Notes: generated by a model from the letters alone, not told the origin. A stretch of DNA of 5,991 nt from an uncultured bacterium (GCA_905215225.1 CAJMPM010000102.1:1-5991), one strand, 5' to 3'; positions 1 through 5,180 are shown, counted from the first letter of the stretch. Program-made: numbers and translations.

Positions 1-446
1 TGCAGATCGTTAACAGCTTCGCCCTCATCGGCGGCTCGGGCTGCACCCTCATGCTTCTGCTCGACACGCTCCTGTTCTCCAAGAACAAGGCTTCCGAGAC
101 CGTTTCCAAGATGGCTATCCTGCCTGGTCTGTTCAACATCAACGAGCCGGTTATCTACGGTTACCCCATCGTGTACAACCTGCCGCTCATGATCCCGTTC
201 GTCCTTCTTCCCGATCTGTTCATCGGCATCACCTATGGCCTTACCTGCGCAGGCATCATCAGCCCCTGCATCGCCCAGGTGCCCTGGACCATGCCTCCCG
301 TCATCAATGCCCTGCTCGCTACGGGCTGTGACTGGCGCGCCGGCGTGTGGCAGGCTCTCGAGATTGTCATTGGCATGGCCGTCTACCTGCCCTTTATGAA
401 GATTTCCGAGAAGGCAATCGCCAAGCAGGAGGCTCTCGCCGAGTAG
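1..446 (+). CDS. PTS lactose/cellobiose-family transporter subunit IIC, C-terminal part (5' end outside window)
   Basis: This is the membrane channel of a phosphotransferase system. EIIC binds the sugar outside the cell and passes it inward while EIIB phosphorylates it. The open frame runs in from the left edge (first full codon at base 3), so about 147 residues are visible, roughly the last third of a protein that is usually 410-450 residues long. The diagnostic family segment GLFNINEPVIYGYPIV lies at about bases 126-173. It is followed by hydrophobic membrane stretches, then the conserved VPWTMPPVINALLATG segment and a final hydrophobic helix before a short charged tail. The family is Lac/Cel-type EIIC (celB/chbC/lacE-like EIIC domain). 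The substrate cannot be read from this fragment; cellobiose or another beta-glucoside is the usual guess. EIIB and EIIA follow downstream, giving the order C-B-A. Confidence 0.92.
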   Translation, partial: QIVNSFALIGGSGCTLMLLLDTLLFSKNKASETVSKMAILPGLFNINEPVIYGYPIVYNLPLMIPFVLLPDLFIGITYGLTCAGIISPCIAQVPWTMPPVINALLATGCDWRAGVWQALEIVIGMAVYLPFMKISEKAIAKQEALAE

Positions 447-475
447 AACGCCTAACGTTCGTCCCTTTCACCTTT

Positions 476-506
476 GCGGGCGCCGGTACGCGGTGCCGGT
501 GCCCGC
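476..506 (+). terminator. Strong hairpin in the IIC-IIB spacer, possible partial terminator or mRNA-stabilising stem
   Basis: Bases 476-489 pair with 493-506 to give a 14-base-pair stem (two G-U pairs) with a three-base loop. It starts 29 bases after the EIIC stop codon. The tail is pyrimidine-rich (ggctctctccctt) but lacks a real T run, so full termination is doubtful. In a C-B-A PTS operon it could cause partial termination, or protect the 3' end of the EIIC message so that subunit levels differ. The 5' arm contains cgggcgccgg, which also appears in the terminator after EIIA. Confidence 0.45.
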
Positions 507-607
507 GGCTCTCTCCCTTGCGTAAAGATACAGGGGAGCGGGCACTATAGCCGCAAGGAATACAACCAGTTGTCGTCTGCGCGCCGCGCAGTTATAAGGA
601 GGAAACC
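507..607 (+). promoter_or_regulatory. Structured leader and ribosome binding site of the EIIB gene
   Basis: Two further hairpins follow the 476-506 stem. Bases 513-520 pair with 531-538 (eight pairs, loop cgtaaagata), and 577-582 pair with 586-591 (six pairs, loop gcc). The second sits just before a perfect Shine-Dalgarno AGGAGG at 597-602, five bases ahead of the EIIB ATG. Bases 538-543 (gcgggc) can also pair with the 3' arm of the 476-506 hairpin (501-506), so alternative folds are possible. I see no convincing -35/-10 promoter pair here. The structures are read by eye; no folding program was run. Confidence 0.4.
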
Positions 608-910
608 ATGAAGAAGATCATGCTCTGCTGCAATGCCGGTATGTCTACGAGCCTGCTGGTCCAGAAGATGCAGGCCGAGGTTGCAAACCGTGGTCTGGAT
701 ATTGAGGTCGAGGCTCGTCCCATGAACGAGGCCCACGATCACCTGGACGAGTGCGACATGTTGCTGCTTGGTCCGCAGATCGGCTACACCAAGGGCGATT
801 TTGAGAAGGAGGCCGCCGGTCGTTTTCCGGTCGAGGTCATCAACATGGTCGACTACGGCCGCATGAACGCTGCCGGCATCATCGACCACTGCGTCAGCGT
901 GATGGGCTAG
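608..910 (+). CDS. PTS lactose/cellobiose-family subunit IIB
   Basis: This is the cytoplasmic phosphocarrier that takes phosphate from EIIA on a cysteine and gives it to the sugar held by EIIC. The 100-residue length matches stand-alone EIIB of the cellobiose family (about 100-106). The N terminus shows a beta strand followed by the phosphocysteine loop CNAGMSTSLLV. By alignment with the family motif CxAGMSTS the catalytic residue is Cys8; Cys7 is an extra neighbour. Later family signatures are the strand MLLLGPQIGY at about residues 56-65 and the GRMN segment near the C terminus. The start is secure: ATG at 608 with AGGAGG five bases upstream. The EIIA gene begins nine bases after the stop codon, so the two are surely co-transcribed. 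EIIC lies 161 bases upstream, an unusually long gap for partners in one operon. Confidence 0.93.
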   Translation: MKKIMLCCNAGMSTSLLVQKMQAEVANRGLDIEVEARPMNEAHDHLDECDMLLLGPQIGYTKGDFEKEAAGRFPVEVINMVDYGRMNAAGIIDHCVSVMG

Positions 911-919
911 GTGCTCCGC

Positions 920-1252
920 ATGGAGGATATGAACGAACTGCAGATGACCTGCTTCGAGATCATCAGCTACGTCGGTACCGCCAAGAGCATGTACATCAAT
1001 GCCGTGCAAAAGGCCAAGGAGGGCGATTTTGACGCCGCCGAGGAGCTTATCAAGCAGGGCGACGAGGCCTATAACGGTGGCCACGATGTTCACATGGGGC
1101 TTCTGAAGAAGGAGGCCAACGGCGAGCGTAACGGCGAGGCCCCGTTGATTCTGCTGCATGCCGAGGACCAGATGGCCGGTACCGAGACCATGCGCGTCAT
1201 GGCGACGGAGCTCATCGAGATTCACAAGCAGCTGCAGGTACTTCAGGCCTAG
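920..1252 (+). CDS. PTS lactose/cellobiose-family subunit IIA
   Basis: This is the small helical phosphocarrier that takes phosphate from HPr on a histidine and hands it to EIIB. Family features are the helix ISYVGTAKSMYINAVQKAK, the GDFDAAEELIKQG segment, and the active-site region LILLHAEDQMAG, with a closing helix ELIEIHKQLQ. The active His is residue 80 when counted from the chosen start, and the metal-linked Asp is residue 83. The residue after that Asp is Gln84, where relatives usually have a second His (consensus HAQDH). The start is ambiguous: GTG 911, ATG 920 and ATG 929 are all in frame. I chose 920, which gives 110 residues and has AGGTG at 909-913 with six bases of spacing. GGAGG at 922-926 is too close to serve 929. 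Translational coupling to EIIB is likely. Confidence 0.9.
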   Translation: MEDMNELQMTCFEIISYVGTAKSMYINAVQKAKEGDFDAAEELIKQGDEAYNGGHDVHMGLLKKEANGERNGEAPLILLHAEDQMAGTETMRVMATELIEIHKQLQVLQA

Positions 1253-1310
1253 TCGGCGTTATCGCCGCGATGGGCCGTGCGGTCCAACAGACAACACAGT
1301 CCCTTTGACG

Positions 1311-1348
1311 GGCGCCGGGAGTCTCCGCCTCCCGGCGCCTTTATATTT
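1311..1348 (+). terminator. Intrinsic terminator of the PTS operon
   Basis: Bases 1311-1321 (ggcgccgggag) pair perfectly with 1329-1339 across a seven-base loop, followed by the T-rich tail tttatattt. It starts about 58 bases after the EIIA stop codon. A small tetraloop hairpin (1254-1258 with 1263-1267) lies directly after that stop. Confidence 0.85.
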
Positions 1349-1398
1349 GGGGAAGGTCTTGCGCGACCTATTAAGCGGCCATTCGCGTTTTCCCAGAT

Positions 1399-1439
1399 AA
1401 AACCTGCCAAAACAAACCTGTCCCTTTTTGGTAGGTTTT
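1399..1439. repeat. 14-base-pair palindromic element with GGGACAG loop (suspected dispersed repeat or terminator)
   Basis: Bases 1399-1412 (aaaacctgccaaaa) pair with 1426-1439 (ttttggtaggtttt) with a single G-U pair and a 13-base loop (caaacctgtccct). The A tract on one side and T tract on the other would let it act as a terminator on either strand. It lies after the true PTS terminator and before the glucokinase gene. On the minus strand the loop side reads aaaagggacag, which occurs exactly again at 2489-2499. I suspect a REP-like repeat that is dispersed in the genome, but only this window can be seen. Confidence 0.5.
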
Positions 1440-1453
1440 TGCCTTGGGAGCGG

Positions 1454-1459
1454 TACCAT
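1454..1459 (+). promoter_or_regulatory. Possible -10 box (TACCAT) for the ROK kinase gene
   Basis: TACCAT matches four of six bases of TATAAT and lies 34 bases before the start codon. The seven-base word taccata recurs in the same position relative to ppaC. There is no clear -35; TTGGTA at 1428-1433 is 20 bases away, too far for a standard promoter. Confidence 0.3.
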
Positions 1460-1493
1460 ACAGGCAATGTTTAAACGAGAAAGGTGGGCTCCC

Positions 1494-2447
1494 ATGGAAC
1501 CTAAGCAGTATTACATCGGCATCGACGTCGGCGGCACTTCGGTTAAGGAGGGCCTGTTCGACGAGGACGGCAACCTGCTTGCCAAGGCCAGCGTGCCCAC
1601 GCCTCCCATCGTTGACGCTGCGGGCTTTGCCGCGGTGACCGAGGCTATCGACCAGGTGGTCGCCAAGGCCCAGATTCCGCGTGCCTTTGTGGCAGGCATT
1701 GGCCTGGCCGTTCCGTGCCCCATCCCGGCATCGGGCGATGCCAAGGTCAAGGCCAACATTGCCATTAACCTGCCCGAGCTGAGGATCGCCATTCAAAAGC
1801 ACTGCCCCGACGCGGTCGTTAAGTATGAGAACGATGCCAACGCCGCTGCCATGGGCGAGGCCTGGCTCGGTTCTGCCAAGGGCGTGCAGAACGTCGTGAT
1901 GGTCACCATCGGTACCGGCGTGGGCGGCGGCGTTATCGTTAACGGCGACGTGGTATCGGGCGTTGTGGGCGCCGGCGGCGAGATTGGCCACATGTGCCTG
2001 AACCCGGCTGAGGAGCGCACCTGCGGCTGCGGCGGCCATGGCCATCTGGAGCAGTATTCCAGCGCCACCGGCGTGGTGAGCAACTACCTTGCCGAGTGCA
2101 AGAAGGCGGGCGTCGAGCCCATTGAGCTCACCGGCCCCTCCGATTCCAAGGACGTGTTCCAGGCCTGCCGCGAGGGCGACAAACTCGCGCTGGCAGCTGC
2201 CGATACCATGGCTGACTATCTCGGCCGTGCTCTGGCACTTATCGCCAACGTGGTCGACCCCGAGATGTTCCTGATCGGTGGCGGCGCGTCCGCTTCGGCC
2301 GATGTCTACCTCGATAAGGTTCGCGAGCACTTTAAGCAATACGCGCTTTCCGCCTCGCGCGAGACGCCCATTAAGGTCGCTTCGCTCGGAAACGACGCCG
2401 GCATCATCGGCGCTGCCTACGTAGCCCTGCGCGCCGCCGGTAAATAG
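1494..2447 (+). CDS. ROK-family sugar kinase, probable glucokinase
   Basis: This is a cytoplasmic ATP-dependent kinase of 317 residues, a normal size for a ROK glucokinase. The N-terminal phosphate-binding motif GIDVGGTSVK is at residues 9-18. The catalytic region ENDANAAAMGE (residues 112-122) puts the base at Asp114. The second phosphate loop TIGTGVGGG is at 138-146, and GGEIGH (161-166) supplies sugar and metal contacts. The zinc cluster C-x-C-G-x-x-G-x-x-E is at 177-186, and IGGGAS (261-266) is the adenosine region. The last zinc Cys of the usual CxCGxxGCxE motif is His184 here. The LAVPCPI segment has Cys75 where Gly is usual. Start: ATG 1494 is preceded by AGGTGG, and upstream in-frame TTG 1428 and ATG 1467 would add residues outside the fold. 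ROK members also include other hexose and N-acetylhexosamine kinases, and the glucose assignment rests on overall similarity. There is no DNA-binding domain, so it is not a ROK repressor. Confidence 0.85.
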   Translation: MEPKQYYIGIDVGGTSVKEGLFDEDGNLLAKASVPTPPIVDAAGFAAVTEAIDQVVAKAQIPRAFVAGIGLAVPCPIPASGDAKVKANIAINLPELRIAIQKHCPDAVVKYENDANAAAMGEAWLGSAKGVQNVVMVTIGTGVGGGVIVNGDVVSGVVGAGGEIGHMCLNPAEERTCGCGGHGHLEQYSSATGVVSNYLAECKKAGVEPIELTGPSDSKDVFQACREGDKLALAAADTMADYLGRALALIANVVDPEMFLIGGGASASADVYLDKVREHFKQYALSASRETPIKVASLGNDAGIIGAAYVALRAAGK

Positions 2448-2453
2448 CTGCTG

Positions 2454-2513
2454 CAAGGGGGTCAAGTTGCTTTGCACCAACACGGTGCAAAAGGGACAGC
2501 CTTGGCCCCCATG
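2454..2513. repeat. Imperfect 60-base palindrome containing AAAAGGGACAG
   Basis: The inner stem is perfect: 2471-2478 (tttgcacc) pairs with 2484-2491 (ggtgcaaa) around a five-base loop. An outer stem pairs 2457-2466 (gggggtcaag) with 2501-2510 (cttggccccc) with one G-U pair. The asymmetric internal loop holds the gggacag word. It starts seven bases after the kinase stop codon. There is no T run, so it is a poor terminator by itself. The 11-base word aaaagggacag at 2489-2499 is shared, inverted, with the element at 1399-1439. Confidence 0.45.
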
Positions 2514-2566
2514 CCTGCCCCAAAATATGCCGTGCCCCTTCCGTCTGCGAAGGCTCGGCGCCAGCG

Positions 2567-2575
2567 TGCTACCAT
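2567..2575 (+). promoter_or_regulatory. Likely extended -10 promoter element of ppaC
   Basis: TGCTACCAT is an extended -10 (TG, one base, then TACCAT), which can work without a good -35. It lies 38 bases before the ppaC start codon, leaving a short leader of about 30 bases with the Shine-Dalgarno GTGGAGG at 2601-2607. No recognisable -35 is seen 16-18 bases upstream. Confidence 0.4.
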
Positions 2576-2613
2576 AGCTACGTCCAAGTACACATATCAA
2601 GTGGAGGATATCC

Positions 2614-3537
2614 ATGGCAAACGTTCTTGTCTTTGGTCACCAGAACCCCGATAACGACGCCATCATGAGCGCCGTCGTCCTGTCCCAGCTGCTCAACCAG
2701 GTTGAGTATGCCGGCAACACCTACGAGGCTTGCGCTCTGGGCCAGCTTCCGGCAGAGTCCGCCAAGCTGCTCGCCGACGCCGGCATCGTCGAGCCTCGCG
2801 TGATCGAGTCCGTCGAGGCCGGTCAGCTCGTCGTCCTCACCGACCACAACGAGTCTGCCCAGTCCGTCGCCGGCCTTAAGGACGCCACGGTCTTTGGCGT
2901 CGTCGATCATCACCGCATCGGCGACTTCGAGACCGCCGGCCCGCTGCATTACATCTGCCTGCCCTGGGGCTCCAGCTGCACCATCGTCACCAAGCTCGCC
3001 GCCGTGCTCGGCGTTGAGCTTTCCGACGTCCAGGCCAAGCTGCTGCTCTCGGCCATGATGACCGATACGCTTATGCTCAAGAGCCCCACCACCACCGATG
3101 TCGACCGCGCCGTCGCCGCCAAGCTCGGCGAGCAGGTGGGCGTCGACCCGGTCAAGTTTGGCATGGAGGTCTTCCTCACCCGTCCGTCCGGCTCCTTCAC
3201 CGCAGCCGAGATGGTCGGCAACGACATCAAGATGTTCGAGCCCGCCGGCAAGAAGCTGCTCATCGGCCAGTACGAGACTGTCGACAAGACCCGCGCACTC
3301 GGCATGATCGACGAGATTCGCGAGGCCATGCGCGCCTACGCCGCCGAGAAGGGTGCCGACGGCATCGTCCTGTGCATCACCGACATCATGGAGGAGGGCT
3401 CGCAGGTCCTGCTCGAGGGCGAGACCGAGGCTGCTCAGAAGGGCTTGGGCATTGCCGACGAGCACGACGGCGTCTGGATGCCGGGCGTCCTCTCCCGTAA
3501 GAAGCAGGTCGCTGCCCCCATCATGGCCGCCTGCTAG
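2614..3537 (+). CDS. ppaC: Manganese-dependent inorganic pyrophosphatase (family II, DHH)
   Basis: This soluble enzyme hydrolyses pyrophosphate to two phosphates, pulling nucleotide, aminoacyl-tRNA and polymer synthesis forward. The 307 residues match the short family II form of about 309 with no inserted CBS domains. The N-terminal DHH domain shows GHQNPDND (His9, Asp13, Asp15), TDHN (Asp77), the name-giving DHH (98-100) and MTDT (Asp151). These are the expected metal ligands by comparison with the Bacillus subtilis enzyme. The C-terminal DHHA2 domain carries Lys206 in DIKMF and the phosphate-binding SRKKQ at 294-298. The start at ATG 2614 is preceded by a strong GGAGG. It stands alone between a repeat and its own terminator, so it is probably monocistronic. 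Codon use is strongly C-ending, consistent with a highly expressed housekeeping gene. I see no defects. Confidence 0.96.
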   Translation: MANVLVFGHQNPDNDAIMSAVVLSQLLNQVEYAGNTYEACALGQLPAESAKLLADAGIVEPRVIESVEAGQLVVLTDHNESAQSVAGLKDATVFGVVDHHRIGDFETAGPLHYICLPWGSSCTIVTKLAAVLGVELSDVQAKLLLSAMMTDTLMLKSPTTTDVDRAVAAKLGEQVGVDPVKFGMEVFLTRPSGSFTAAEMVGNDIKMFEPAGKKLLIGQYETVDKTRALGMIDEIREAMRAYAAEKGADGIVLCITDIMEEGSQVLLEGETEAAQKGLGIADEHDGVWMPGVLSRKKQVAAPIMAAC

Positions 3538-3556
3538 GTTTAGTTGACCAAACGCC

Positions 3557-3596
3557 ACGACCGGATCGCGGACGCCCCGCGCTCCGGTCGTTTTTT
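3557..3596 (+). terminator. Intrinsic terminator of ppaC
   Basis: Bases 3557-3565 (acgaccgga) pair with 3583-3591. After one mismatch, an inner stem pairs 3567-3571 with 3577-3581. Six T residues follow at 3591-3596. It begins 20 bases after the ppaC stop codon and is the clearest terminator in the window. Confidence 0.93.
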
Positions 3597-3598
3597 GT

Positions 3599-3735
3599 GC
3601 ACGGCGCCGCGTCGTCTCTTGGACAGGCGTGCCCGTGCCGTTGAGCAAATAATGTTCAACCTGTGGTTCCGCTTTTCGGCCACGCCTGCGTGCTTGTCGT
3701 GCAGGGTAGGCTAGATGCAAGCGTAATACGTTAGA
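3599..3735 (+). ncRNA. Structured 5' leader upstream of nhaA (candidate cis-regulatory RNA)
   Basis: Several stems can be drawn in this gene-free stretch. Hairpin A pairs 3640-3647 with 3653-3660. Hairpin B pairs 3663-3666 with 3680-3683 and 3669-3671 with 3677-3679 across a two-base bulge. Hairpin C pairs 3685-3692 with 3698-3705. A closing stem, 3624-3628 with 3684-3688, would enclose A and B as a three-way junction but competes with hairpin C. In addition, 3602-3611 (cggcgccgcg) is exactly complementary to 3737-3746 in the terminator that follows, as an antiterminator would be. No clear promoter is visible, so the RNA start is unknown. Hairpin A could instead be a DNA operator (gttga-N11-tcaac, LysR-like spacing). 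Confidence 0.4.
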
Positions 3736-3771
3736 GCGCGGCGCCGCCACTTGGGCGGGCCGTGCTTTTTT
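3736..3771 (+). terminator. Intrinsic terminator inside the nhaA leader (candidate attenuator)
   Basis: Bases 3736-3748 pair with 3754-3765 through 12 pairs, with one G-U pair, a single bulged G at 3743 and the loop acttg. Six T residues follow (3766-3771). It ends 33 bases before the nhaA ATG and is separate from the ppaC terminator 140 bases upstream. A terminator in this position makes sense only if it is conditional, or if transcription of nhaA starts within the last 33 bases, where I see no promoter. Confidence 0.75.
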
Positions 3772-3774
3772 AAG

Positions 3775-3798
3775 ACGGGAGCTTTCCCGTGAAAGGAG
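3775..3798 (+). promoter_or_regulatory. RBS-adjacent hairpin and Shine-Dalgarno of nhaA
   Basis: Bases 3775-3780 (acggga) pair perfectly with 3785-3790 (tcccgt) around the loop gctt. The hairpin abuts the purine-rich Shine-Dalgarno gaaaggag at 3791-3798, six bases before the ATG at 3805. It could hold the RBS open or modulate access to it. It follows directly on the leader terminator. Confidence 0.45.
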
Positions 3799-3804
3799 CC
3801 GCCC

Positions 3805-5163
3805 ATGGCAGCAACCGAGCAGCTGTTCAACGTCCGTGAGCGCAAGCGCTTTGAACGCCACGACATTTGGGAGCGCATCGCCGAGAACGGCACGATTTCC
3901 GCCGCGGTTATGGTCATCGCCGCCATCGCCGCCGTCATTTGCGCCAATACCGATGCCTACGAGGCCATCCATCACTTTTTGGAGACCCCGCTGTATGTGG
4001 GTCTGGGCAACCTTACGGCCGGTCTCACCGTTGAGCTTTTCGTCAACGACTTCCTCATGGCGATTTTCTTTTTGTTGGTGGGCATTGAGCTTAAGTACGA
4101 GATGACGGTCGGCGAGCTCAAGAATCCGCGTCAGGCCATGCTTCCCATGCTGGCGGCCGTGGGCGGCGTCGTCGTTCCCGCCTGCATCTACCTGATCTTT
4201 AACCATGCCGGCGCCCGCAACGGTTGGGCCATCCCCATGGCAACCGATATTGCCTTTGCGCTGGGCGTGCTGTCGCTTTTGGGCAACCGCGTGCCCAACG
4301 GCGTGCGCGTGTTCTTCTCGACGCTCGCCATCGCCGACGACCTCATCTCCATCGCCGCCATCGCCATCTTCTACGGTCAGAGCCCCAATCCGTTTTGGTT
4401 GGGCGCCGCCGCGCTTGTGACCTGCGCGCTCGTGTGGCTCAACAAGACGCAGCATTACCGCCTTGCCCCGTATTCGGTACTGGGTCTGCTGTTGTGGTTC
4501 TGCATGTTCAAGAGCGGCGTACATGCCACGCTCGCCGGCGTCATCTTGGCCTTTACCATCCCGGCCAAGTGCGGCGTCAAGCTCGATAGCCTCACCGATT
4601 GGTTGGGCGAGTGCCTGCCGCTGCTTGATGACCGCTACGACGACGAGGCACACATCCTGGGCCAGCATGACTTTACCGTCTCGACCACCAAGGTCGAGCG
4701 CGTCATGCACCGCGTGACCCCGCCGCTCATCCGCATGGAGCGTCTGATCTCCACGCCGGTCAACTTTGTGATTCTGCCGATCTTTGCGTTCGTGAACGCA
4801 CAGGTTCGCCTAGTGGGCGTGGACATGAGCACACTGCTCACCGACCCGGTGACGCTCGGCGTGTACTTTGGCATGCTGCTGGGCAAGCCGATTGGTATTT
4901 TTGGCATGACATTTACCCTGGTCAAGCTCAAGGCTTGCCAGTTGCCGCGCAACGTCAACTGGCACATGATTGCCGGTGTGGGCATTCTGGGCGGCATCGG
5001 CTTTACGATGTCGATCCTCATCAGCGGCCTCGCTTTCCCGACGGCCGAGTTTGAGGTTCTTGCCGCCAAGGCTGCCATTCTTGCCGGTTCGGTCACCGCG
5101 GCCGTGCTCGGCATGATCTACATGAGTGTGGTCTGCAAACACCCCGCGCCCAAGAACGAGTAA
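3805..5163 (+). CDS. nhaA: Na+/H+ antiporter NhaA
   Basis: This inner-membrane antiporter expels Na+ (or Li+) in exchange for protons, serving pH and salt homeostasis. The 452 residues make it longer than the 388-residue E. coli protein. Conserved blocks match closely: FLMAIFFLLVGIELK (83-97), WAIPMATDIAFALGVLSLLG (141-160), the LAIADDL segment (174-180), KSGVHATLAGV (236-246), LLGKPIGI (358-365) and GILGGIGFTMSI (393-404). Asp178/Asp179 correspond to the ion-binding Asp163/Asp164 of E. coli, Asp148 to Asp133 and Lys361 to Lys300. Tyr98 stands where E. coli has Arg81. Extra length comes from about 28 N-terminal residues before the first membrane helix and a hydrophilic insert of roughly residues 256-315, common in longer NhaA forms. 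The ATG has GGAG upstream. The gene is monocistronic, with its own terminator and a leader that looks regulated. Confidence 0.95.
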   Translation: MAATEQLFNVRERKRFERHDIWERIAENGTISAAVMVIAAIAAVICANTDAYEAIHHFLETPLYVGLGNLTAGLTVELFVNDFLMAIFFLLVGIELKYEMTVGELKNPRQAMLPMLAAVGGVVVPACIYLIFNHAGARNGWAIPMATDIAFALGVLSLLGNRVPNGVRVFFSTLAIADDLISIAAIAIFYGQSPNPFWLGAAALVTCALVWLNKTQHYRLAPYSVLGLLLWFCMFKSGVHATLAGVILAFTIPAKCGVKLDSLTDWLGECLPLLDDRYDDEAHILGQHDFTVSTTKVERVMHRVTPPLIRMERLISTPVNFVILPIFAFVNAQVRLVGVDMSTLLTDPVTLGVYFGMLLGKPIGIFGMTFTLVKLKACQLPRNVNWHMIAGVGILGGIGFTMSILISGLAFPTAEFEVLAAKAAILAGSVTAAVLGMIYMSVVCKHPAPKNE

Positions 5164-5180
5164 AAGCACAAACAAGTTTG

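Noticed and set aside
545..1225. 226-codon open frame on the minus strand
   Set aside because: It is antisense to the EIIB and EIIA genes, whose family motifs are certain.
1371..2615. 414-codon open frame on the minus strand
   Set aside because: It is a shadow of the ROK kinase gene. Composition is low-complexity and it reads through both palindromic repeats; no recognisable domain.
3544..3549. TTGACC, a good -35-like hexamer after ppaC
   Set aside because: No -10 lies 15-19 bases downstream; that region is the GC-rich terminator stem.
3660..3690. tRNA-like feel of ggttccgcttttcggcc upstream of nhaA
   Set aside because: No cloverleaf, no acceptor stem and no anticodon arm can be drawn. It is better explained as hairpin B of the leader.
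2578..4710. 710-codon open frame on the minus strand
   Set aside because: It lies antisense to ppaC and the start of nhaA and crosses two terminators and an intergenic region. Its His/Gly/Asp/Ala-rich product is typical of the mirror of C-ending codons in GC-rich genes. No family features are seen.
3810..4720. Several forward frames of 70-120 codons overlapping nhaA
   Set aside because: They are rich in Pro/Ser/Arg, as expected for off-frame GC-rich DNA, and NhaA motifs fix the true frame.
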